Of a stretch of 64,000 nucleotides of DNA, positions 26,801-38,363 are shown piece by piece. Each line of letters opens with the position of its first letter. The first letter of the stretch is position 1. Under the pieces are notes generated by a model, which was not told where the DNA came from, made no database searches, and was given only the letters and a program-made list of their open reading frames with translations. The translations under genes were made by a program, and so were the position numbers. Source of the stretch: Straminergon stramineum (lineage: Eukaryota > Streptophyta > Bryopsida > Hypnales > Calliergonaceae); assembly GCA_963920665.1 (NCBI GenBank), contig OY987266.1, forward strand, positions 13,087,001 through 13,151,000. The letters run 5' to 3'.

Positions 26801-29800
26801 GACCTCAAATATTTCCAGCACAATGGAGCCCAATCAGTGCCACTCTTTGTGCTCATTCATGATATTAGTACTAGCATCATATCAACACTGAAAAAATGAA
26901 TTTTTGTACCATATTAATTGAGGAGCAGGAATTCACGCTTGCTGCTTTGACCTGTACCATTGAAAGCAAGCCTAAGTTTTGAACAGGAACATTGCCAGAA
27001 AAGGAAATATCAACAGGGGTAGGTATGATACCTTCTCTTGCAAGTGATCCATTCTTGTGAACTAGCATGGCCACATACGTGTTGGGGTCAATAGGGTTGG
27101 GGAACACATGTCCATCCAAACCTGGGTGGGATTCGTTTGTCACACCAAACAGCTGCAGCCACAATAGGTCACCCATAAAGATACAGAGAAAAACGTGAGT
27201 GAGAAAAATCCTGTGTTTTTCATAGTAGAGCTCCCAACCGAAATGTTAGTTCAAAGAACTTACTGTGTCGCCAGTCCCCAAGCTGATTGCAATGTCACCA
27301 GGACGAGTCATGGCCAAACCTACAGTCACACATATCTCCATGTTCAATATCCACACAGTGAGTCCAATTTTTCATTTTAATGCTCAGTGCCTTTCATAAC
27401 ATTCTAGAATGTCCGGCCTATCAAATTTGAACAACATTCACTTTATGCTTTTGGAACCAGTGTTCTATTTGGGCACTAAGGTACTACCTTCAGAGTTTCT
27501 TAAAGTGAGGATTGTAAAACTATTCCCCACAGCCCGTACAAGTCAGTACAAGTCAAAAGCCTGGACGACAAGCCAAAAGATGGTCCAAAGGATAGGAAAT
27601 CAATGGACCTGCCAAGCTGCATGGATTGTCACCCGACCAATGCACAACCTGGCATCCGGGGCGGAAGTTAAATCTACAAAAAAACCCAAAAAAACCCAAA
27701 AAAACCCAAATGAATATATCACTTTCACAGTTTCACTGACAGGGAACACAAAAGCCTTGAGTTTCAAATATCGAGAGGAAGAAGGTGGGTATCCCGCAAA
27801 CCGCCACTTTTTGTTACTGTGCCTAGTAACTATTATTAGACTGGACTGGTCAAATTTTCATATTTTCTTGTTGGCATGTGAAAGGAAGTTCCAACGCACC
27901 AAAAAACGCAACATTTGGATACCATAAGCAAAAATTATGAAGGTTCAAGGTTTTTTTGGTAGGTGTCTCTAAAATCGTTTCTTCAACATAGGTACACATG
28001 GATTTTTAAGATGTACACAAAGTGATGGTGGTGGTTTCAGGCAAGGTGCGATTTTGGGTGTACCCACCTTGAGGAGTTGGTATTCGGACACTAAACTTAA
28101 GAGAACCATACATGATTGCTCCTAGTACACAGTGTTGGTTTTATTTCACTTTTAGAAAATAAACACGGAGATTTCTTGCAAAACTGACCTCAACATGGTG
28201 CTGAAGTTAGTTCCCTGTGGAATTTGGGTATGTTAGCTGGTCACTTCATGGAATGCGATATTTGGCGCCATTAAAATCCATAACCGACTTTAGGGATTGG
28301 GAGTCATTGTTTTTCACCTGTTAAATGCTAACAATGTTAACCCTTTACAACTCAAATCATTTTTGAATTTTTCATATTTTGGCTTATAGTTTTATACAAA
28401 AATACTACATTTGTTTCGATTTCATGAATTTGATCATTGAAAGTCTTGGATTTGAATGATTCGAAGTATTACGATGCCGTTTTTCACATTTGATAACAAT
28501 GGAATATGGTGTTGAATCTCCTTACCGGTGCACATAATAGGGATGCAATTCTCCTGCAATGGAATGTGGAAGTGCCAGGGGTCCCAGCTTGTCTTCCAAC
28601 CCAGGTGCTGTAGCCTGAATACAAACACACACACGCGCTCAATAATCCTTATTTATCACTACGCTAGAAGAAAGGTTAGAAGAAAGTTTTATTTTTTGCA
28701 ACACGGGTCCTGTGGAAGAGGTCTGCGTGTGCTGCACTTACATTCAAAGCCTCCGGGGACCAAGTTCGGTCACGGAGGTTCATAAGAGTCATACCGGCAG
28801 CATCGCTGTGATCAATGGCGACGTAATCACCCACCAGCAAAGACGCCATGAAGGAACTAATTAGAGACACTCTCTCCGTGGCATGGTATGTGCACTCCTG
28901 GGTTTCATACATCTTTCGAATTTGCGGCCCAGTGTACCTTTCGATTGACCTGGAACCTGCCAAAGAAGAAGACGCACAAAAGTAGCGCAACAATTGATTG
29001 ATTTCCTTCGCTTGTCAAATTCAAGAAAACTGCAACTAGTATATGATCAGACCTCATTAGCATGACCTTCTCTAAAACAATATTATAGAATATCCTGCAT
29101 TCTCACACTATCATTGGTTGAAACCCACTTGTCAATTAAGGTAGGAGACCCTATTTGTGCCATGTGCCTAGTTTTGACACTTCATGGCCACTATGTGTAA
29201 CCAAAGTACATCTGAGAGTGTCAAATGTACACTACTGATACATAGTGGCACAAATAGGGTGGCTTTTGAATTGTGGTGTAAATAGGATCTTTTACCTTAT
29301 TCGTTGACATAGCAAACTATGACATAGTCATTTTGGGGGGTCCCTAAGCAATCCAACAAAGGAAGATAAGATAACTACACCTAATTGGACACTAGCCTAA
29401 ACGTGCAACACTTCAAAATCTTACATAATAACTACATCCATTGATTTTAGAGCAAGTACACCATCTCAACATTAGAACTTGTAATGGTTTTAGATCATCT
29501 ACCAACATAACTTTGAACCCTTGGTAAGTTTTGCATATCATATACACATTACACAAGTAATGGTGCATTAAAATTGTATTTGGAATTGTCACCAAGTATA
29601 TTTAAATTTCTAATAATAAAAAGTATGTTCAATGCTTAAAGTGTCACAATTAGGAGTTGTTACATCAAGCAAAGAATATTCTTCCTAGAAAAAATGCCAC
29701 CAATTTAATGATCAATTCTCACTAACCTGTCAAAGCAATGACATGGGTAGGACCACCAAGAGCAGCCTCTATAGCAGAGCATTGGGCTGCCGTAGTACTA

Positions 29801-31835
29801 TCCATCCAATTGGGAGAATCTGTAGTTGCAAAGGCATTTTGAAGTTGTTCTAGAAGACTCTTGGAAGGGTCTAGATTCTTCAAGAGGGAGTCTTGTGTCC
29901 CTTGGGCCCAAAACACACTACCATGTTGTTGGGCACTACCACATATGGCATACACCTTGTGGAAGGGAAAACCATCCTTGGCTAATCTCAACAACATGAT
30001 ATCCAATGCTTCAACCCACATAAGCACTGGGGCTGTGGTGTGTCCTTTCACTGTGACATGCAACAACCATGCATGAAGGTATCAACAAGGAAGAACAATC
30101 TTCAAGCATGATAATGTAATGTACACAACATTATTAAGTACATAGTGTTATTGACTAGTTCTAGTGGAGGCCTTCCTCTTCCTTCTTACAAGCATAGAAA
30201 CACCAAATCATTGAAGTGTCTATGAATTAGGATGATTATAATACCACCCTAAGAATACTACACAGAGAGATTTCGTCCTTTGATGTGATGTCATAGAAGA
30301 GTTAAGGGAAAAACTCTTAAGGCTATAAATTATCATAGACTTGATAATTGATCAAGATCAAGAAAGGGTTATTCAAATTAACTATTGGCATGCATATGGC
30401 TTTGAACATTGAGAATTCACTTTTGATTAGTTAGAAAGCATTTCACAAGTAGCAAAGTTATGACATGTCAGGTAGGACAACCTATTCTGGAAGCCCCTCT
30501 AATTCTATCATTATGTATTAGCAAAGTACAATGCCCTCACAATAAAAGAATAGCAATCTATTGGTGAGGACATTGTACGTTTCAAACTTTCAAATGTACT
30601 CTTCTTGAAAATAGTGACCAAAAAGTGACACATGTAGTCCCAAGGGTCAATAGGGCCTCCTACCTTAACCTTTTCCACTTGATAGGTCCACAATAAAAAA
30701 AGTTCATTACGTTATGGAGTACAACCCTTTGCTACTTGGCAGAAAGTGACAAGAGAACCGTTTATGTCAAAGAATTGAGTGAACCCCAAGACCATCCCTC
30801 TCATTTCAAAATTCCAAAATTCTGAACTTCAAATTGTCTAATTCTCATATCGTTAGTCTCTCTCAGAGATACCCTATTCCACATGTCGAAGAGAAGTGCA
30901 AAGAATTGATACACTCTTCAAATACCGGAGAGAAAATCCGTGATTTTACTTACAGCTCTACAATTTCTTTACTAGAAACAAACGCCCTTCCCAATTTGAT
31001 ACTTCATAGCAAAAGGATAAACTCAGAAGTGCTCACCGTGAGGATCTCGATGAACACCGTCCTTGGTGCCATAATGCGAAAGCTCTGAGTCGTAGTGCAC
31101 CTTGGCGGTCTTGACCAAGCGCAATTCCGCATCAATGGCCGTGACCTTGAGTGATCTAAACCCATCGAGAAAACAGAAACCAAGCCAGTCCGATCATCAG
31201 AAAAATAAAAGACTATGAACTATATTTCCACAAGGCTTCCACTTTTGCAGTACCACATCTAGGAGCACACCGTTGCCTTCAGGAGGCCCTGCCAAGCCAT
31301 AGCAACCCACAGAAACCACTAAATGTACAACCCACATTTATAGTTCGAAACTATAATTTTCTCTTCCAAAAACCAAGCTCATGTCACCATTATTGCATTC
31401 AAAGAACAAGTGTCAATTGTCAAGGCAAACAAGTTCGATGAATATAGATGCTGCTGCCATAGCAATCCACAGAAACGATGGAAAGCGCTACCAGATTTTG
31501 GTATACTATACTTTTCGCTTCGAAAATTTAAGCTCACGCCACCATAATTGCGTGCAAAAAACGAGGGTAAAGAAGGCGAAGAAACTTAGAGACGAACTCC
31601 GAGATCCGGCCATGGCAATCCCCAGATACTATTGCAAGTTCAACTAGATTCATAATTTCACAATGTAATATTCTCTTCTCTTCAGAAACGAAGCTCATGC
31701 CAGACAATTATTGCAATCAACAAAACAAAGGTAACCGAAGGCGAAGAAGACGAACTGTGTGGAGCAGTCGAAACCCAGAAACAACGCATCCGGCGGAAAG
31801 TCGGAGCTGCTGCAATTCCGCACACCGCCCGGCAT
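23822..31835 (-). CDS. XK: Xylulokinase, FGGY carbohydrate kinase family (13 exons)
   Basis: Phosphorylates D-xylulose to xylulose 5-phosphate, feeding the pentose-phosphate pathway. Resembles cytosolic plant XK2 rather than a bacterial enzyme. Exons 5' to 3': 31835-31756, 31155-31037, 30050-29727, 28956-28742, 28614-28526, 27673-27609, 27319-27264, 27152-27032, 26453-26379, 25906-25853, 25469-25375, 25142-24968, 24132-23822; 1,779 nt, 592 residues. All junctions are GT-AG and phases close. Motifs: FLGFDCSTQS (N-terminal ATPase fold), APVLMWVEALD, CGSAQQHGSVFW (103-114), WMDSTT (148-153), YTGPQIRK, SFMASLLVGDY, HWSGDNP with likely catalytic Asp291, GDIAISLGTGDT, VIATGGGSTNK (459-469) and APLGAALRAAHGW. 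The C-terminus runs about 30 residues beyond Arabidopsis XK2. Donors of exons 1 and 6 (GTTCGT, GTCCAT) are weak. The frame is open upstream to 32336, so the start is the least certain point. Confidence 0.9.
25191..25311 (+). mobile_element. CACTA-type MITE in a xylulokinase intron
   Basis: A 121-bp element from CACTACTAGAAAAAGGGGG to its inverted counterpart ending 'ccccctgttatagtagtg'. The CACTA...TAGTG termini are diagnostic of the CACTA (CMC) superfamily. Flanks are CAA and CAG, an imperfect 3-bp duplication. It lies wholly in the intron between exons 11 and 12 (25,143-25,374), leaving both splice sites intact. Confidence 0.85.
27678..27710 (+). repeat. (AAAAAAACCC)3 simple repeat serving as a polypyrimidine tract
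   Basis: Three copies of a 10-bp unit lie directly before exon 6 of xylulokinase. Read on the gene's strand they form a T-rich tract ending in TTTGTAG, the splice acceptor at 27,674. The repeat therefore appears to supply the polypyrimidine tract. Confidence 0.8.
27786..27998 (-). repeat. Dispersed repeat family A, copy 3 (intronic, inverted)
   Basis: The reverse complement matches 23,385-23,595 almost phrase for phrase: 'gttggaacttcctttcac', 'gccaacaagaaaatatga', 'aaaaagtggcggttt'. It lies in the intron between exons 5 and 6 of the xylulokinase gene and is inverted relative to the copy just past the gene's 3' end. Confidence 0.75.
29137..29299 (+). mobile_element. TA-flanked MITE in a xylulokinase intron
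   Basis: A 163-bp element bounded by TAAGGTAGGAGACCCTATTT and, inverted, 'aaataggatcttttacctta'. Further internal inverted text ('cctatttgtgcca', 'tggcacaaataggg') supports a foldback. It sits in the intron between exons 3 and 4. The ends resemble those of the M2 family, but the interior differs. Confidence 0.65.
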
Positions 31836-32282
31836 TCCCCTGCACTGCCGAGGTCGACATCTGGACAACTTGTCGCCCCTCCCCAAGCCCAGAAGCATAT
31901 TTCCCCGAGCAGGAAAGCAACCCAAACGGACCGACACTGCCTGATTTCCGCAGCCTGACAAGCTTCGCCCTCCATCGAACCAGGACTCCGCAAGAACACC
32001 CCAAGGAGATAAAGAAGAAGGAGAAGCACAACCCACAGCGACCTGCATTGCGTCCGCACAGAATGAAATCACAACCAAACACAGTAGCAATATGAGAGAG
32101 AGAGCCCCTGCGGAGAATCCAAGGAAACGGAACAGGGGCTGCTGAAAACAGGGAATGCCCGCATCGCGTGGAACCAGGGCCTTTTGCTGCTGCAGTAGAC
32201 GCTCGGAGGTAAGCTTAAGTGCAGATGCAATTACGCCGTGAGGGTCCGATTCGGTAAGGAGGCGGTTAATGAATTGAACGTC

Positions 32283-32361
32283 CACGTCATATTCTAGACG
32301 GATCCACGTCAATTTGAACCAGTCATAAGATGACACGTGACAACGGGGCTATTTAAATAAT
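32283..32361. promoter_or_regulatory. Likely promoter region with clustered ACGT cores
   Basis: Within 80 bp upstream of the xylulokinase start lie two CCACGTCA motifs (32,282-32,289 and 32,304-32,311), a palindromic CACGTG G-box (32,334-32,339) and a TATA-like TATTTAAATA (32,350-32,359). ACGT cores are bound by plant bZIP factors and G-boxes also by bHLH factors; that is family knowledge. The cluster lies between xylulokinase (-) and the ORF at 32,702 (+), so it could drive either or both. Use is inferred. Confidence 0.4.
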
Positions 32362-32701
32362 AAAGGGAACTTCATCTGTGCCGAATCCGAACTCGACGAG
32401 TCTACGCAGCAGTGCTATGATGAAGGAATAATGAAGAAGTGGCAATCGGAGGTGCAAACTGGTTGGCGAAGGGCGTGACCCAGTTAGTGATTCTCTTGCA
32501 GGCGAAATTTATCAAGCTCTGACCAAAAGGAGGTAGTACGCCGGCGTCCCTCTCCAAATTTAATTCTATGATTTCCTGCCCACGAGTTCTTGGGGTCCGG
32601 TTAGAAGTTGCACTATCTTCGATTCACAAGCAGAAAGAGACAATTTTCCTTCTCGAAGGCGCGGCAGGAAATCACTTCATCCGATCATACAACAGCTAAA
32701 A

Positions 32702-33163
32702 ATGGTGATCAGATTTGCAACGACTTCATTAAGTATCTACCAAACCCTATCTAAGGAGTCTTCGTGCGTGAGCCAATTCTTGCGTCAGCCAGTGTCCAAT
32801 ATAAGGAGAGTCAGCTTGGTTTGGAGCTTCAAAAGTTCTCAGTCATGTTGTTGCCAAGGATTCAGATCCCTTCTAAACGGCCTTTGTACACTTCAAAGCA
32901 GATTCTCTGCTTCATGGCCTAATGGGGGTGCCAGACCTCAAAATATCTGCAGGTTTATACCCAAATTGAGCGTAATACTAGGTCCTCCATGTGGAATTTC
33001 CGAGTGCGATTCTGACATCGCCTTCTCCTGCAGGGAATTCTTGACGCATTCTTTCACGGAAGATCCTTTTCCTTGGATGGTGGAATCCCTCAGCTATTCC
33101 AAATTTGTTGCAAACCTTGGGTTGTGTAGAAGAGCAGAGTTCGAGTTCAAGCGAGGGGCATAG
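32702..33163 (+). CDS. Unrecognised 153-residue ORF, divergent from xylulokinase
   Basis: The ORF begins MVIRFATTSLSIYQTL and is basic, Ser- and Arg-rich with almost no acidic residues in its first 80 positions, as in a mitochondrial or plastid targeting sequence. Cysteines are frequent. No domain was recognised. It follows a divergent promoter-like region, and AAAATGG is an acceptable start context. A possible splice donor (AACAG then GTACGG) follows near 33,216, so this could be a first exon or a non-coding transcript. Composition is GC-richer than the flanking AT-rich DNA, which mildly supports a transcribed unit. Confidence 0.3.
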   Translation: MVIRFATTSLSIYQTLSKESSCVSQFLRQPVSNIRRVSLVWSFKSSQSCCCQGFRSLLNGLCTLQSRFSASWPNGGARPQNICRFIPKLSVILGPPCGISECDSDIAFSCREFLTHSFTEDPFPWMVESLSYSKFVANLGLCRRAEFEFKRGA

Positions 33164-33499
33164 TCAATCAGATGGGGAAGCATGAAACCAGTACAAGCCA
33201 CAAGACATTCAAACAGGTACGGAGCATCTCATAATAATCAGTCTTCAAAAGCAGCATTTGTTTAAAGCTGCATTAATCAATCATGCAAAATGTGATCCTT
33301 GAAGTCATAACCTAGCTTGTTCCAAACGCTCAAAATTATGAAGACAAGATCTCCAAATGAAGATGTCCGCACATACGTCTTCTGGTTGTACGCAAGTATC
33401 GCACCAACAGAGCCAAGTTCTCCTAATCTTTCCTTTCCTTCAACCACTGGAATTGTAGCTTGGGTAGGTTTGATTTTTTTTAGTATTACTCTAGAGCTC

Positions 33500-34420
33500 T
33501 TTAACCCCTAAAGCCCTAAACTTCACTTTGAGGCAACATAGCAATTTGGGGCAGCTCATTGCATAAGGAATTTTTTTTTCTTTGAAATTTTCATACAACA
33601 TGTGCCCAAGGAATAGCATTTAGGCCCAACAATTTTCAGAACTTTTGACTACATGTTTAAAAAGTATTTGTATGACATATAATTTTCATGGCTTGGTCGG
33701 CAATCCAAGCAATTCAATTTTTTTTTTTAAGAAATAAAAATATGAAATTGATTTTCTAGATTTATATGTATGTGGAAAGCTTTGAATTATTCCATTTTGA
33801 TTAATGAGATGAAAGTTATGAGGAGTTTAGTTTGCAAGTAGTTAAGGATTTTCTAACCTAAACTTTGAAGTCCTTTATTTAACTCAATTTTCAATACTTT
33901 GAAAAAAAATAAAATCATAGGGGGTATATTTTTTAGTATAACACTACAACAATATAACCATTGGGATTGGCATTTTTCAACTCCATAACTAAATTCAATT
34001 TAGTACTTTGAATCATTTCATCTACTTCTTTCTACTTACTATTTTTTTCATATATGTTGTACAATCCCAAATGATCTTAATTTTTTCAAGCATGTATCCA
34101 ACTTGCCTTGAAGAATGAATCCAAAAAAGCACCACCATTTTGGACATTTCTTCATACAAATGTGACCTTGTGAAGTGCAATTGCTTAGTTTTTCACTAGG
34201 CCAAAAAAAGATTTTTGTCAATTCAAATACTAATATCTTGCAATCTACATGTTGGAAATTTCTGAAATTTTTTCCACTTCTCAAACTAGTGTACCATAAG
34301 ATCCTATGGTGATGTGTGTTCAAAAATGAGTTCTTTTCTCTTAAATTTGATATTTGTTCTAGAAATGGCAATTTTGGAGTGTTTTTGGTGAAAACATAAT
34401 TAAAAACCTTTAGGAGTTAA
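33500..34420 (+). mobile_element. TTAA-flanked non-autonomous element, copy 2 (complete, 921 bp)
   Basis: The left end is TTAACCCCTAAAGCCC and the right end 'acctttaggagttaa', an inverted match. TTAA is present at both edges. The body corresponds to copies at 1,984-3,182 and 56,720-60,815. There is no ORF of note. TTAA at both ends is the target preference of piggyBac-type transposons; superfamily assignment is inferred from that alone. Confidence 0.7.
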
Positions 34421-34429
34421 ATCTTGTCT

Positions 34430-36570
34430 AGGATATCAAGCTAAAATCACGTCTATCTCATAAAACATCCTACAAGTCATTTTCTACACCTATCCCATCT
34501 ACTTCATCTTCTACATCTATTTAACCTTCTTTATCCACTACATGAGGCTTCAAAATTTGGAAAATTTCTTCAAAAGAGGGCCTCATAAGTGAGTTTTTGT
34601 GCCAACATCTATTTACCAAATCCATCATCCAAGGAGTGATTTGGTTGGGTAATATGGGTCTATGGCCACCAATGACACCATCATAATCATTTGCTCACAG
34701 CTCTTCAAAAGGAATGCTACCCGATAGAATCTCATAGCAGGTCATTCCAAAACTATAGACATCAGATTGTTTGGAGAACACTTCAGGATTTGGGGAAATA
34801 TTTTGGTTCTTCAAGCCAAGCAATATTTCAGGAGCCCTCCAAAATCTTGTTCCAATGACTGCAATTGAGCATTCAAAATCTGCAACCATAGGCCAAAACA
34901 CATATGGCTCCAAGGAGGTTGGATCAAGTTCATGTGGGACATCCTCATTCAAAGGCATAATAAGTATGTTGGCAGCTTTGAGGTCCCTGTGAATAATATC
35001 TCTTTCATGCAAACCTTGCATACCCTGAGCAATCCTAAACATGATGTAAATAGCAAGATTGTTTTGGAAAGGTAGGCCTTCGTTGTTGAAATGGACCATT
35101 CTTACATCGATGAGCTTCCGCAAGTCACCCCAAGCTGTCAACATAAGGAAGGCAAACCTTCCACTAGACTTCAACAGTCGTGCTCCCAGTATCGGGTTGC
35201 AATGGATTCGGTGCCCAAAGTAGCCATGAGTGCATATACTATCATCTGTGAGCACAGTGGAAGGCAAGAGCCTTAGTAGGTCTTTCAAGGATGACCCCTC
35301 CTTAAACACCTTCATAAACACCCTCTCTAGTATTTTGATACCATCCTCACGGATTAAGTGAGCATGGAAAAGCTCCACTTGCGCTCCCTCTGCAAATGGC
35401 TTCTCACTAATTAGTTTTACCTTCCAAATCACAGGATGACCATCCCTGTCTTTCATATAGAAAGGCAACATTTGAACATGATCGGATCCAACATCATCTT
35501 CGTCCAAAAAGAATCCACCGGGATATTGTTGCTGCAGACTCCGAAATAGCTCCACATTCTCCTCCGCCACCTTCAGGCTCCACTCTGGCCTGCCTTCGAC
35601 TTCACTCGTCCTTTCGGACTGCGAGGAGGATGACGACTCCGTTGCTGGACCCTCCAAAGATGTCAAATTAGTACTTGAGAGCTCACTCCAGTGCACTTTG
35701 GAGGCTTCGATCTCCGCCTCCACCTTCGCTTGTTCATCGTTCACATCCAGCGTAGCCATGGCTTCCCTCACCCGCTCAATGTGTGCCGAGAAAAACTCTG
35801 TCCCAGTTGGGGTGCGCTCTGCCGCCATGGCTCCTCGGGTGTACAGCAAATCTCTTCCATACACTAGTCAAATTGAAAGCTTCCTGTGATCTCATAAATT
35901 GTAGTCACTACAAGAACTTCACAAGACGGACTACTTCAAGCCTAGCTTGAGAGACTACTGACACCCGCTTCAACCAAGGCAGAGTAACAGGGGGTGCAAG
36001 ACTGAAAGCCAGAACAGAAGAAATGAATTTCAAAGGCAAAAGGAAAGCTTCAAGATTGGAACAGCAACATATATATTGAAGCTAGTGATTACATCGCAGA
36101 TCAAGCAACAGAAGATCGCTACTGAAGCTTAGGAACAAAACGAAACATCCAAGAACCGGTGAATTCCATCAATTCAGGAAAGTTGTAGGGAACGACGGAG
36201 ATCGAGGGTTAACGAGAAAGTCTCATCGCAGACATGCAACACCTCAACGCACAAAACTAGTAACGTCAGAAAACTCACCACCACTTCGGTAAGGCTCCAC
36301 GGAAATCAGCCGCACAGACTTGCACCAAATGAAACAATAGTTTTCTACTAGATCAAGTGAGCGACATGAACTGGAGTTGAACTGGAGCTGAACTGGGATC
36401 GATGAGTAAGTGCCTTCAACTGGAATTCCAGAGTACCAGCGAACCCTTGCGACCTCGCTATAGCAAAGCTTCGCACGCTGCTAAATTCGAAGAAGAGGAA
36501 TCCAGAAGCCAGGGTGGCGTACAGACAAGAAAACCAAAGATATTAGTGCTTGGTCTTGGTGGAAGTGTGA
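34430..36570 (-). repeat. Segmental duplication, copy B (pairs with 10,440-14,010)
   Basis: Same orientation as copy A, covering the kinase-like gene, its 5' flank and about 740 bp of further upstream sequence. It lacks the insertion seen in copy A. Divergence is moderate by eye, so the duplication is not recent. Confidence 0.8.
34521..35828 (-). pseudogene. Intronless protein-kinase-like gene with one internal TGA (copy B)
   Basis: From MAAERTPTG at 35828 the frame runs 377 codons to a TGA at 34,695-34,697. It then stays open 57 more codons (ANDYDGVIGGHRP, MDLVNRCWHK, MRPSFEEIFQILKP) to TAA at 34,521. Those residues are kinase subdomains X-XI with the conserved Arg of MRPSF. The TGA therefore truncates a complete domain; a single C-to-T change in CGA would explain it. 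Features: N-terminal helical region of about 100 residues; FMKVF with candidate Lys173; HRDLKAANIL (280-289); DFE replacing DFG (317-319); GTRFWRAPE (326-334); SDVYSFGMTCYEIL (355-368). The glycine loop is not recognisable. The HRDLK...GTRFWRAPE pattern suggests a TKL/RLK-like kinase. It is probably a recent pseudogene; a truncated product or readthrough cannot be excluded. Confidence 0.75.
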
Positions 36571-36589
36571 CGCAGGAGTTACCCTGATT

Positions 36590-38323
36590 CGCCATTAATT
36601 TGTGTCTGAAGTTCGACGTTTCCAGCGTTCATCGACGAACGCATCTGTGGTGAAGAAGAGTAGTAAACTTGGTATATAGAAATTGAAGTAGTGTATGAAT
36701 GGTTGTGATTTGAAGCAGGTAAGATGTTTTGTAGACCGAGGAGTCAAGCAAAAAGTTCTATTTTTCCTATTTAATTGTAAATTTTATAACCTAATGTCTT
36801 TAGGAGCCAATTATTTGAGCTTGGGGGTGCTTCTCTCAAGATTATAAATGATTCATCTATATAATACTTGAGTGAGGATGGGCATTTGTAGGTAGAATGA
36901 TTGTTATAAGCGGGAAAGGGAGGTGTATATATAGTAGTCATTAAGGAATGAGTTAGAATAGGCATTAGAGAAAATCTGGACTCTCTAGAGAGTCATTTCT
37001 TTGCTTACTAGGTATGCAAATACAACATAAAATGAAAAAATGAAAAAATTTGAAAAATTATGGACCATGTGATTTTCTTAATTATCATTTATTTAATTTC
37101 AATTTCTTTTGTATTTACACAACTAAATGATATATCTCATCCCTTTAGAGAATCCAAATTTTCTTTTATGTGTTTTGTACCATTTGATCATTTTGTTGAC
37201 CATAGTACTGTATTAGGTGGTGTGAGCAATATAATTTATAAGAATGGTTTGGGCAATTGGAGTTTCGTGGTGGTACAATATAGATGAGCCAACAAAGTTT
37301 TGTTAACTAGGGAAGTTGGACAGTGGCATCATGGCATATGCGGAGTATTTGCAAGGCATGCTTTTCAAAGAGAGGTTTGATTTTTAGGCATGTAGGACGT
37401 AGAGGTTCTTTATAGAAGATGGGGTTGGCTTCAAAATAGGCAAGAGTTTTTGTATCATGAAAGTCACAAAATATTAGATAAAGAAAGAGATTAACAAGAG
37501 TTAAGATATAATTCATGTGCAGATAATTATTTTTCCAAGATTCAATTAGTTCATTCAAAGTAGGAAAATATAATTTTAAAAAGTAAACAAGGAACAACAA
37601 GACTGCACCATGCTTATGGGTTTTAACCATTAAATGATAGACCAAGACCTCCCTAGGCTTAGTTTCAAGTGAATCTTTAACAAAAATCAGCTTCATGATT
37701 TTTTTGAAATTGTTTCAACCTATCAGATCACTTCTACAATGAATACTAGGGCCTGTCAAGAACAACAATTGGGCAACAAAGTCAAAGCTTTGTTCATTGG
37801 TCAATTTTACATGCCTTGGCCATACAAACCTTCGGCAAGGAAGAAGATCCATGACCGCTTCAAAGAGGTTTCTGATTCCCCCTTGAATTGCTAGCTAAGG
37901 TCAGAAATGTCATTTAATCCTAAGTGCCTAAGGGTAGACTTTGTTCCAAAATCACCTCCAAACTATTATTTGTGAAATGAAAGTATATGAATAATTAGAA
38001 TAATGTTTTGAAAATTTTAACCACAAGATCTTGTTCATCACTATCAAATTATTCTACACCCTAAATTCAAAAACTTTGATTGCATGGATTTAAAAATATC
38101 ATCAATCAAAGTTCAGTGTTGAAGAAACAACAAGGGCTTTCTTCACACAAAGTAATTCTAGGGTCCAATATCTCAAATTTTCACTAAAGAAGAGTTTTTC
38201 ATTTTTTACCAAATGCAATTATGAAAGATTGTTTTCAAAGCCATGCAATCAAATGAGGTACATTGGGAAACAAAAATTCACTTCACCATGCCCATACGCA
38301 TACACACACACATATTTGTATAT

Positions 38324-38363
<40 letters not shown>

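Noticed and set aside
27409..27927. Plus-strand ORF of 172 codons
   Set aside because: Antisense to xylulokinase exon 6 and running into repeat family A; the length is chance.
31682..32095. Several ORFs of 120-130 codons on both strands near the xylulokinase start
   Set aside because: All are open at once in a GC-rich stop-poor stretch. Only 31,756-31,835 has an exon that fits the family and splices in phase.
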